32,319 nt of DNA from Candidatus Zixiibacteriota bacterium. Lineage in GTDB: Bacteria > Zixibacteria > MSB-5A5 > GN15 > FEB-12. The notes under the pieces were generated by a model. That model ran no database searches and had not been told where the DNA came from. It saw only the letters and a program-made list of their open reading frames with translations. The stretch covers positions 1 to 32,319 of the forward strand of contig JAJRUL010000099.1 of NCBI GenBank assembly GCA_024277795.1, in the 5' to 3' direction. Position 1 is the stretch's first letter. Every line of letters begins with the position of its first letter. Made by a program: the position numbers and the translations under genes. Below are positions 19,899 through 28,150 of the stretch, one piece after another.

Positions 19899-19940
19899 TT
19901 TCTTATGTAAATATGAACCTACCTGTAGCTACAATTTGAT

Positions 19941-20723
19941 ATGCTCATTTTTACTCATGATAAGGGGAAACTGGCTGATCATTTTCGACGTGATCCCATT
20001 TTGTTTGCTTATCATTGTGGAGACTTGGATGATTTCTTCTTTGAAAGATGCCAGTGGTTGACCTCGTATCACAAGAGTATGAAAATAGATGAAGTTATTT
20101 TGATCTATGACGGAGCTTTGTTCCCTACTGTTCTCGCATTCGGGCTTTCAGAACGGTTTCCCGTATTGTTGACATCTGCTTTGGATCTCTTGCCTGACAA
20201 ATTCTATTGTCATTATTTCGAAGAATATAGAACAATACTCTGTCAGCAATATATAGAGGAAAAGCCTGTAGAGAGTTTTAAGATGAAACTCAATCAGGAT
20301 TTGTTCAAGCCAAGCCAAAAACAGAGTCTGGATATTCGTCGATTGACAGCTTCTGATCAATGTGACGTAGAGCGATTGTATGAACAAGCATATCCTGATA
20401 ATTACTTTGATTCACGTATGCTTACGACGGGGAAGTACTTTGGTTGTTATGTGGATAAGGTGTTAGTATCGGCTGGCGGTGTTCATGTTTATGATCCGAA
20501 AAGAAAGATTGTTGCGTTAGGAAATATCGCTACAGCCGTATCGTATCGAGGAAACGGTTTTGCTTCAGCAGTTACGTCCATGCTGGTAGAAGAGCTTCTG
20601 AAAGAGGACTGTATGATTGTTCTTAATGTGCGAGTGGACAATGCATCTGCAATACAATGTTATGAGCGATTAGGGTTTCAAAAAACGCATACGTATCACG
20701 AATCGCTATTCACTCGACGGTAA
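19941..20723 (+). CDS. GNAT family N-acetyltransferase with N-terminal extension
   Basis: C-terminal half: LGNIATAVSYRGNGFASAVTSMLVEELL ... NVRVDNASAIQCYERLGFQKTHTYHE acetyl-CoA binding fold. Confidence 0.85.
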   Translation: MLIFTHDKGKLADHFRRDPILFAYHCGDLDDFFFERCQWLTSYHKSMKIDEVILIYDGALFPTVLAFGLSERFPVLLTSALDLLPDKFYCHYFEEYRTILCQQYIEEKPVESFKMKLNQDLFKPSQKQSLDIRRLTASDQCDVERLYEQAYPDNYFDSRMLTTGKYFGCYVDKVLVSAGGVHVYDPKRKIVALGNIATAVSYRGNGFASAVTSMLVEELLKEDCMIVLNVRVDNASAIQCYERLGFQKTHTYHESLFTRR

Positions 20724-20738
20724 ATAGTTTAGTTTAAC

Positions 20739-21224
20739 TCAATTCTCTGCAGAAACTACTCGTTTCCAGATAAAGCTTTTCTTCACAAACAGAATCTTCA
20801 CTTGAATTCTTAAGTTGAGGCTATCAAGAAGAGTGAGCTTCGGCGAGACTGTTCTCCCTTTACGGTACGCATAGAACTCTCCATCATGCCAAGAATCTTT
20901 CCCGTCAAAGATGTAACCTTTCAAAACTTCGAGACCCAGCAACGGTCGATTCCTAAGTGCTTTATTCTTATTTTTCTTGTCTAATACGTTTTCCCCTGTT
21001 GTCTCTTCTTCTTTTAACCAAACAATCTTTCCGAAATACTTCTCACCACTCTTATAAATTTCTATTTTCTCTACATCCTCACCATCTTCTTCAACCACCC
21101 ACGTTCCCAGTATATCATCCGCTGATATTTCACCTGCACGTACTGCAGGAAGCAGAAGCAATACTACTTGAAAGCTCAGAAACAATACGCTCCTGATCTT
21201 TCTATATCTCATGTTTCCCTTCAT
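20739..21224 (-). CDS. DUF2147-like exported protein
   Basis: Signal peptide; GTWVVEEDGEDVEKIEIYKSGEKYFGKIVWLKE...LGLEVLKGY pattern. Confidence 0.75.
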   Translation of the reverse strand: MKGNMRYRKIRSVLFLSFQVVLLLLPAVRAGEISADDILGTWVVEEDGEDVEKIEIYKSGEKYFGKIVWLKEEETTGENVLDKKNKNKALRNRPLLGLEVLKGYIFDGKDSWHDGEFYAYRKGRTVSPKLTLLDSLNLRIQVKILFVKKSFIWKRVVSAEN

Positions 21225-21228
21225 GTAA

Positions 21229-24200
21229 CTATCCTGCCTGTTTGATCTTGTCAGGTTGATGTCCTATTAGTTTCATACTGAGTTCGTCGAGAGCATCATA
21301 AAAAACAGGGATAACTATCATCGTTAATAATGTCGAGGCAGTCATACCTCCAATAACTGCGATAGCTAAAGGTGAAAACCGTTCCGCACCTAAAGCCCAT
21401 TCCAATGCAAGGGGAATCATCCCAACAATAGTAGAAAGAGAAGTCATCATAATAGGTCGAAATCTCAGGTTCACTGATTCAACAATAGCCTTTCGCTTTG
21501 GGATACCTTGAGCACGTTGTTGCTGAATCACATCTATGAGAATTATCGAGTTGTTCACAAGAATACCAACCAGCAGTATAAATCCTAACATGACAGGCAT
21601 AGATACTGACTTATCAGCCAACCACAATGCAGTACCGACACCGATAAGACTCAATGGGATTGACATCAAAACAGTAATAGGATTCACAAATGATTTGAAC
21701 TGAGCGACAAGGAGCAAATAAACACTTATAAATGCTATTACCAATGCAAAGACTAACTCTCCTTTGGATTCTTTCATATCCTTGTCTTCACCAAGCAATT
21801 CGGCGGTATAGCCCTGTGGTATAGTTAAACTATCCAATGAACTCACAACATCTGCAACTACATAGTTCAGCGGGCGACCCTGATGAAGGGCAAGTATATC
21901 CAAAGTCGGTTGCAAATTTTCTCTGGTGACTAAACCCTGAACACGCTTTTCCTCTTTGTCAACTACTGCCCCCAAAGGAACGCTACGTCCATCTATCGGT
22001 GATATCGCACGAACCCCAAACAAGTCTGTTTCATCGGCCCTGTATCGTTTCGCATAGCGAACTTTGATCGGCGTATCATCACCTGTCGGATTACGTAACA
22101 TACCAGCATTGATACCATCTAAAGAGGAGGACAGCTCTTTGGCTACAAATGCAGGAGTAAAACCCATTTCAAGTGCACGATCTCTATTAACGGTAAGCAA
22201 AATGTTCTTCTGATCAATCCGCCAACTTCGATATGGGTTGACTACTGATTCGATCGGTCTAATCGTTTCGAGAACCTTATTCCCTAGTGCATCAAGTACT
22301 AATGGATCATCACCACGAATACTGACTACAATAGAAGAGGCAGTTGTAGCTTTAGCAGTAGAGCCTGATTCACGAACTACAAGGTTTTCTATACCAGGCA
22401 CTTTTGCAAGTTCTGCTCGGAATTGATCCTGAATTTCCCAAATAGACTGCTCCCTCTCATTTCGAGGAGTGAGTGTATAGGAAATAAAGCCTTTTGTAGC
22501 ACCCTGAACTCCTCCGCCTCCAAGCGAATGCATCCCAGGTTCAAATCCTATCTGAGTCGAAAGACGAACAACATTCGGATCTTTGAGAATAATACGTTCA
22601 ACATCCTTCATAACAGATTCTGTCTGATCAAGTGATGATCCTGAAGTTGTTTCTACAGTAACAAAACCGCTACCACTATCCATAATTGGAAGAAGCTCAC
22701 TCCCTTGAATGCGAAGAAACATCAACCCAATAATCAAAAGCAAGACAGATGAGACAGCAATAATCCAACGTCGGTTCAAAGAATGACGTAAGAGAAACAG
22801 ATAACCGTTCCGTGTACTATCCATAAGCCTGTTCCAAGGAGCCGAGATTTTTGAAGATAACTGTTCTAATCTCCCCGCCTTGCCCGATGTAAAGGTTGTC
22901 ATAATTGGAACAATCACTAAAGCGACAATCAAAGAAGACAAGAATGCAAGAATCAATGTACCCGCTAATGGTCCGAATGTCTTTCCAATGAAACCATACA
23001 AGAAAAGAAGAGGCACTAAAACAGCAAGCGTTGTTGCATTCCCTGCTATAATGGCGAATTGAATTTCTGACGATCCGACTAGGGCCGCCTCATCAGGTGA
23101 TAGCTTATCTTCATGGAACCTTCTGGTTATATTCTCAAGCACAACAACAGAGGCATCGACAACCATCCCTACAGCTAGAATAATAGCAGTAAGAGTCACA
23201 AGGTTTAGCTCTAACCCAAGTAGTTTCATTCCTGCAAAAGTAAGCAGAAATGACATAGGCATAGAAATAGCAACAACAATGCCCTGCCTAATGCTACCGA
23301 GGAAGAGGAAAATAATAAGTGTAGCCAACAACAACGCCTGCCCGACAGATCCCAGCATATTGTCTACTACACGCTGAGTAAAAGTTGCGGATTCTTCCGC
23401 TTCGGCAAACTGCATATCTGGATATCGCTCAGCAAGCTCTGCAAATTTTTCTCTCGCACGTAAAACAACAGCAACAGTATTGGCGTCATCCTGCCTAAAC
23501 ACCTGCACAGCTATAGCCTTCTCTCCATTTACATGAAAACGAGAGAGGTCTTCACTCCCGCCATAATGAATATCCGCTATATCTGACAACAGAATACGTT
23601 TACCGCCGGGAAGCTTGACAGGAATTTGAGCCATCTCATCAACTGTCTTACTCTCCTCATAAAGGCGAAATGTAAATTGCTGATCCTTTGAGTCAATTCT
23701 CCCTGCAGGGATACTAATATTATATTGCTTAATTGCATCTGCAACTGCCATGATTGGAACACTGTAGGCTTCTAACTTATTTCTGTCGACAGATATTGTA
23801 ACTTCAGGTTTGTTCCCCCCAAAAACATCAACCGCAGCTATTCCTGTTACTCTCTGCAACTCAGGTGCGATAGTCTCTTCTGCTATTCTTCTTACAGCTA
23901 CAAGATCAGCCCCTTGAATCCCCATTGTTAGAACAGGACGATCTGATGTTGAAAACTTCAATACTTGAGGTTCAAATATATTTGGTGGCAACCGATCGCG
24001 TATACGTGAAATCGCGTTCTGTACATCCAAAGCGGCTATGTCAACATCGATATCATAACGAAACTCAACCGTAACTAGAGACATCCCGTCCTGTGATGTT
24101 GATGATACCTTGTATACACCTTCTAAGGAAGAGCACTCTTTTTCGATAGGATCCGATACAAGGTCAGCCGCATCACCTGCTGTTGCTCCCGGATATGCAG

Positions 24201-24345
24201 TTAATACATTAACAAGAGGTGGAGCTGTTTCAGGAAACAACTGTATCGGTATTGAAAAATATGATATTACGCCAAAGAATATAGCCCCAATCGAGAGAGC
24301 GTAAATCGTATATTTATTCTTTAAGCCAAACTCAGATATAGTCAT
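21229..24345 (-). CDS. RND family efflux transporter, inner membrane permease
   Basis: 1038 aa; YPGATAGDAADLVSDPIEKECSSLEGV, GMVVDASVVVLENI, GILVNNSIILIDVIQ; 12-TM RND organisation. Confidence 0.96.
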   Translation of the reverse strand: MTISEFGLKNKYTIYALSIGAIFFGVISYFSIPIQLFPETAPPLVNVLTAYPGATAGDAADLVSDPIEKECSSLEGVYKVSSTSQDGMSLVTVEFRYDIDVDIAALDVQNAISRIRDRLPPNIFEPQVLKFSTSDRPVLTMGIQGADLVAVRRIAEETIAPELQRVTGIAAVDVFGGNKPEVTISVDRNKLEAYSVPIMAVADAIKQYNISIPAGRIDSKDQQFTFRLYEESKTVDEMAQIPVKLPGGKRILLSDIADIHYGGSEDLSRFHVNGEKAIAVQVFRQDDANTVAVVLRAREKFAELAERYPDMQFAEAEESATFTQRVVDNMLGSVGQALLLATLIIFLFLGSIRQGIVVAISMPMSFLLTFAGMKLLGLELNLVTLTAIILAVGMVVDASVVVLENITRRFHEDKLSPDEAALVGSSEIQFAIIAGNATTLAVLVPLLFLYGFIGKTFGPLAGTLILAFLSSLIVALVIVPIMTTFTSGKAGRLEQLSSKISAPWNRLMDSTRNGYLFLLRHSLNRRWIIAVSSVLLLIIGLMFLRIQGSELLPIMDSGSGFVTVETTSGSSLDQTESVMKDVERIILKDPNVVRLSTQIGFEPGMHSLGGGGVQGATKGFISYTLTPRNEREQSIWEIQDQFRAELAKVPGIENLVVRESGSTAKATTASSIVVSIRGDDPLVLDALGNKVLETIRPIESVVNPYRSWRIDQKNILLTVNRDRALEMGFTPAFVAKELSSSLDGINAGMLRNPTGDDTPIKVRYAKRYRADETDLFGVRAISPIDGRSVPLGAVVDKEEKRVQGLVTRENLQPTLDILALHQGRPLNYVVADVVSSLDSLTIPQGYTAELLGEDKDMKESKGELVFALVIAFISVYLLLVAQFKSFVNPITVLMSIPLSLIGVGTALWLADKSVSMPVMLGFILLVGILVNNSIILIDVIQQQRAQGIPKRKAIVESVNLRFRPIMMTSLSTIVGMIPLALEWALGAERFSPLAIAVIGGMTASTLLTMIVIPVFYDALDELSMKLIGHQPDKIKQAG

Positions 24346-24350
24346 GATCT

Positions 24351-25412
24351 TCAGCTCTCATCTTCTACGGGGTAAACAACAGTGCTATCAAATAGGTTTG
24401 TGATATTTGAAACAGCAACTCGATCAGTGCCATTCCAACTAAATAGAGATGACACCCACCCAGATTGTTCAACTCCGAGTGTAACAGGTGTTATAAAGGC
24501 AGAATCATTTCTTACCAAGAAAATAAACTGTTCGTTGTTTCGACTGAGAACCGCTTTCTTCGGTACTGACAATACCTGTTGCTTCTGATTCAGAATGAAA
24601 TGAACAGTGAGTGCTTCACCCAATCGAAAACTGTCACGATAAGCAAGTGGTACAGGAATCCTTACTGTGTACGTACGCCCCATGCCAGTTGTTGCTGCCG
24701 CAATACTTGCAATATTCGATTCAATACGCTCCCCTGAATTTGTCATTATTGTAACGGGAGAGCCAACAACAACCCCTCTGCTAATATCCTCCTGTACAAC
24801 CTCAACAAGTATTTCAAAAGTATTATTGCCAATCAGTAAGAGTCTTTGCCCTGGCATTACATGCTGTCCCACTTTGACAAAATGCTTAAGAACCTTACCG
24901 TCAAATAATGCAATCTCTCTTGCTTTATTCAATTTCGCTTTTACTTCTGACAATGAAGCACGTGATGTTTCAAATGCTTTACGCGAAATATCAACTTGTT
25001 CTTGAGATATTGAACTCTTCTTGAGAAGATTCATATCTTCCTTCAAATGCTGATCCCAATATGTATATTCTACTTCCAGTTTACTGACTGTCGCTTCCAG
25101 ATCAGGCACTGATAACGCAATTAATACATCTCCTTTTGAAATAGCCACACCCTCATCAATAGGTATCTGTGCGACCGTCCCCTGAACCTGAGCGATCACA
25201 GGCATTTCGTTGGTTGCATGAACTGAACCGATATATGTCAATTGCTCTGAGATATCACGGTATTGAGGACTTACAACTCTTACTGCAACGGGGTGAACAG
25301 TACTAATCTCATTATCAGTTGTTGAACACCCAACTACAAGCTGAATAATAAGCACCATAACAATAGCAGTCGAGAGTGCTAATCTGTTTTTGTATTTTTC
25401 TTTTTCCCTCAT
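24351..25412 (-). CDS. RND efflux periplasmic adaptor (membrane fusion) lipoprotein
   Basis: Lipobox VVGC; VQGTVAQIPIDEGVAISKGDVLIALSVPDLEA; FDGKVLKHFVKVGQHVMPGQRLLLIGN. Confidence 0.93.
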   Translation of the reverse strand: MREKEKYKNRLALSTAIVMVLIIQLVVGCSTTDNEISTVHPVAVRVVSPQYRDISEQLTYIGSVHATNEMPVIAQVQGTVAQIPIDEGVAISKGDVLIALSVPDLEATVSKLEVEYTYWDQHLKEDMNLLKKSSISQEQVDISRKAFETSRASLSEVKAKLNKAREIALFDGKVLKHFVKVGQHVMPGQRLLLIGNNTFEILVEVVQEDISRGVVVGSPVTIMTNSGERIESNIASIAAATTGMGRTYTVRIPVPLAYRDSFRLGEALTVHFILNQKQQVLSVPKKAVLSRNNEQFIFLVRNDSAFITPVTLGVEQSGWVSSLFSWNGTDRVAVSNITNLFDSTVVYPVEDES

Positions 25413-26725
25413 TGTATACCTCCTGCAATCAGCATCGCTTTTTCTTTTGTCAGATTTCCTGCAATCAACTCATAACGCAGGAGAGCAGATTGGGCTGAAA
25501 ACAACAATTTATTTTTATCAAATTGGATTTGAAGTAATTCAAGTTCCTGTACATTAAGATCTCTCAGAGGAATGCGACCAGCTTCATACAGTTCATTTTG
25601 CGACTGCACAGATATTATCTTCTCTTTCTCTGCTTGAGTGAGTAACTGATACCGTTCCCTACTTGAAAGATAATCAGAATAAGCTATTTGTAGATTCGTA
25701 TTCTGTTCCAATCTTGCGTTTACAACTGCTTGAGTCGAGGCAGTCGCCAGAGCGTTAGATTCACGGATTTTATTCATCCGTGTACCTCCCTGAAAAATCG
25801 GGAGGGATATTTTGACTCCAGCTACCCACTCTCCTATCGGATCCCAACTTGTACCTGATCGATAGATATACGTACCAAAAACTGACACTTCCGGCCACAA
25901 ACTTCGCTTAGCAACTGATGCTACTGCTTCTGTTTTTTCCTGTCGGGCTTTTGCACTCAATAAGGCAGGGCCTGTTATATCAGTAAATAGACTGTCTTTT
26001 GTGCTTTCTCTTTCGATATCAATGTTGAGAGAAGATACTAATGGCACTACTGGAACTGACTTTCCGACTAATAGACCTAGTCGTAATGCTATTTGTCTCT
26101 GTGATACAACAACCGCAATTGAATCTGCCTGAGCTGAAGCCAAAGTCGAAGCAACCAAAGCAACATCTCCTTGCTGTACCCTGCCTTCTGTTTCCATAGC
26201 CAACAGATCATTGTACCGTTGATGCAATGATTCAAGGCGTTTGCCTATCAAAAGAGCTTGCTCTTGAACCTGCTTTGCCAAAAGATAGATTTCTGAGACC
26301 TGTTGGAGGAGTGTCTGCTTAACTAATTGTTTATTCGCACGATTTTCACGCTCTGATGATTTTGCTATCTTACGAATTGACCAACGCCTTCCTCCATCAA
26401 AAATAGGCAGAGAAAGACTCAAGTTAGCGTTATAGATTTCATCATCCAAGGCAGGAAAAACTCCAACTTCATGTATTGGCGTTATTATGTTTGGTTCCTG
26501 ATATTTCGTGTAACCTGCATTCAAATACAATGCGGGGAGAAAATTCCCTGTTGCTTGACGAACCGATGCTTGTGCCGCTTTTGTACGAGCACTGGCGGCC
26601 AGCAAATTCGGGTTGGTCGTCAGAGATAACTCCAAAGCCTCTTCCATAGACAGAGTAACCTGACTGTGCAGTCCAACCGCTACACTGAAAAATAAAAGAA
26701 GAGTAAACATTGTTCGTATTAGCAT
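25409..26725 (-). CDS. TolC-like outer membrane efflux protein
   Basis: Signal peptide; LSMEEALELSLTTNPNLLAASAR; duplicated OEP repeats. Overlaps adaptor start. Confidence 0.93.
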   Translation of the reverse strand: MLIRTMFTLLLFFSVAVGLHSQVTLSMEEALELSLTTNPNLLAASARTKAAQASVRQATGNFLPALYLNAGYTKYQEPNIITPIHEVGVFPALDDEIYNANLSLSLPIFDGGRRWSIRKIAKSSERENRANKQLVKQTLLQQVSEIYLLAKQVQEQALLIGKRLESLHQRYNDLLAMETEGRVQQGDVALVASTLASAQADSIAVVVSQRQIALRLGLLVGKSVPVVPLVSSLNIDIERESTKDSLFTDITGPALLSAKARQEKTEAVASVAKRSLWPEVSVFGTYIYRSGTSWDPIGEWVAGVKISLPIFQGGTRMNKIRESNALATASTQAVVNARLEQNTNLQIAYSDYLSSRERYQLLTQAEKEKIISVQSQNELYEAGRIPLRDLNVQELELLQIQFDKNKLLFSAQSALLRYELIAGNLTKEKAMLIAGGIQ

Positions 26726-26763
26726 ATAGCACCTATCTGTCTGACATCATATTCCATATATTT

Positions 26764-27249
26764 TTATTCTGGCCTTAGATTTGAAAATCTTTTATTTGAA
26801 TAGGTAGAATGGCAATTCAAACATCCCTGAGTCATTTCAGAATAAAGATTGAATGCTTTCTGAAAATCTTTCAACTTCACAGCTTCAGCTAACTTATTTG
26901 CATCACCGTGAAATTTCTGATCGAGCTTGATGAAGCCTTTGGGCAACAGACCAAGTATTTTCTTGATCTCGGTAGCATCAAAACTCTTCTTCAGATTCGA
27001 ATTACGAATATCTATCGCAATACTCGCTGAATTCTCAATATTCCCCTGAACAAGATTTTCAAGAAGTATACCCATAAGTTTTGAAATAGTAACCATCTCG
27101 CTCACTAAAACTGTTCGAACATTCTCAGGAAGAGTGAGTTGTTCGGGTGCAGGCTTGCTCTTAAGTGAAACTTGTTCAGCTTTCACATCACTTGAAAATG
27201 CAAGCAACAAAACTGCGGAAGCTATTACTACAATCGTTTTTGAGAACAT
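26764..27249 (-). CDS. Cytochrome c'-like (class II c-type cytochrome) exported protein
   Basis: Signal peptide, helical body, C-terminal CLNCH heme attachment motif (MTQGCLNCHSTYSNKRF). Confidence 0.75.
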   Translation of the reverse strand: MFSKTIVVIASAVLLLAFSSDVKAEQVSLKSKPAPEQLTLPENVRTVLVSEMVTISKLMGILLENLVQGNIENSASIAIDIRNSNLKKSFDATEIKKILGLLPKGFIKLDQKFHGDANKLAEAVKLKDFQKAFNLYSEMTQGCLNCHSTYSNKRFSNLRPE

Positions 27250-27887
27250 CTCTTTTTCCCTTTATATTTTGTTTGTTTTTTTCTATTCTTCTTTTTTGTA
27301 TTGTTTGCAATGCCGTCGATCACCAAAGGCAACACTGTTTCAAATGCTGTCTGCTTCAAATCAACTTTAGTCCCTACGCGAACTTGTATCGCTAATGACG
27401 CAGACATCCCGATAAGAACAGTTGAATATTCAACAAGAGCAGGCTGCTCAATATCGGGATTTATTTCGATAATAAGATCTTCAATGATCTGTCGATACTC
27501 ATCGAGAATCTGCTTGATGTGCTTGGTCAGGTCGAGCTTCTTACTAGAGGCTACTTCTGCCATAAAAACAATAGGTAGTCCATTGAGTTTCAAAACTGTT
27601 TGAATATGATGAGTGACTATCTTTTGCAGTTTTATTGTGGGTGCTTCATCAGAGGCTTGTAGCTTATATAACTGTTTCAAGAGAATTTTCTTGATCCCGC
27701 CTATAATACCAATAAGCAATTGCGTCTTATCAGGGAAATATCGGTATGCCGAGGCTTCTTTGATCCCTACTCTATCTGCTACCTTCTTCATTGTTACTGC
27801 CTGCAACCCGCCCTTACGTATGAGATACATTGTCTCTTTCAGGATTTCCTGCTGTCGACTGTTGCCTTTTTGTTCTTCTCGTTTCAT
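27228..27887 (-). CDS. TetR/AcrR family transcriptional regulator
   Basis: N-terminal HTH: RQQEILKETMYLIRKGGLQAVTMKKVADRVGIKEASAYRYFPDKTQLLIGII; overlaps downstream cytochrome gene by 22 bp. Confidence 0.93.
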   Translation of the reverse strand: MKREEQKGNSRQQEILKETMYLIRKGGLQAVTMKKVADRVGIKEASAYRYFPDKTQLLIGIIGGIKKILLKQLYKLQASDEAPTIKLQKIVTHHIQTVLKLNGLPIVFMAEVASSKKLDLTKHIKQILDEYRQIIEDLIIEINPDIEQPALVEYSTVLIGMSASLAIQVRVGTKVDLKQTAFETVLPLVIDGIANNTKKKNRKKQTKYKGKKRCSQKRL

Positions 27888-27902
27888 ATTCTCTCCAAGC
27901 GA

Positions 27903-27928
27903 GCTAGTACTTGCTAGTTAATTAACTA
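27903..27928. promoter_or_regulatory. Candidate TetR operator upstream of the efflux operon
   Basis: Perfect 14-bp palindrome TAGTTAATTAACTA (27915-27928) overlapping direct repeats GCTAGT (27903-27908, 27913-27918), just upstream of the TetR start and SD (ggaga). Confidence 0.45.
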
Positions 27929-28039
27929 CTGAAACCACTTCTTGTCAAATATAGTTCCAAGTATTATGACAAAAATACAGAAACAGGGCTGTTTCTGCAT
28001 AACTATCTAAACATCAATAGATTAGAAACTCAAAAATAG

Positions 28040-28096
28040 TTGTCTCGGCTAAGTGCTGGCAGTAGTAATCTTTGAGCCAACTCTCAACCGAGACAA
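28040..28096 (-). terminator. Candidate clpB 3' terminator or small structured RNA
   Basis: Perfect 9-bp stem TTGTCTCGG/CCGAGACAA enclosing a second perfect hairpin TTGAG-ccaact-CTCAA (28072-28087). On minus strand it lies downstream of clpB and is followed by CTATTTTTG. Confidence 0.45.
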
Positions 28097-28150
28097 TAAT
28101 AATAGATAACCTCACAATATCAGTTACTGCGACTTATTTTCGTATATGCC

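Noticed and set aside
21229-24345. Loss of the AcrB-type DD proton relay in the RND pump (GMVVDASVVV)
   Set aside because: Single-Asp variants (VDN/VDA) are common in other RND subfamilies, so this is not evidence of novelty.
24667-25005. 112-aa ORF antisense to the RND adaptor
   Set aside because: Shadow ORF inside a well-supported coding gene.
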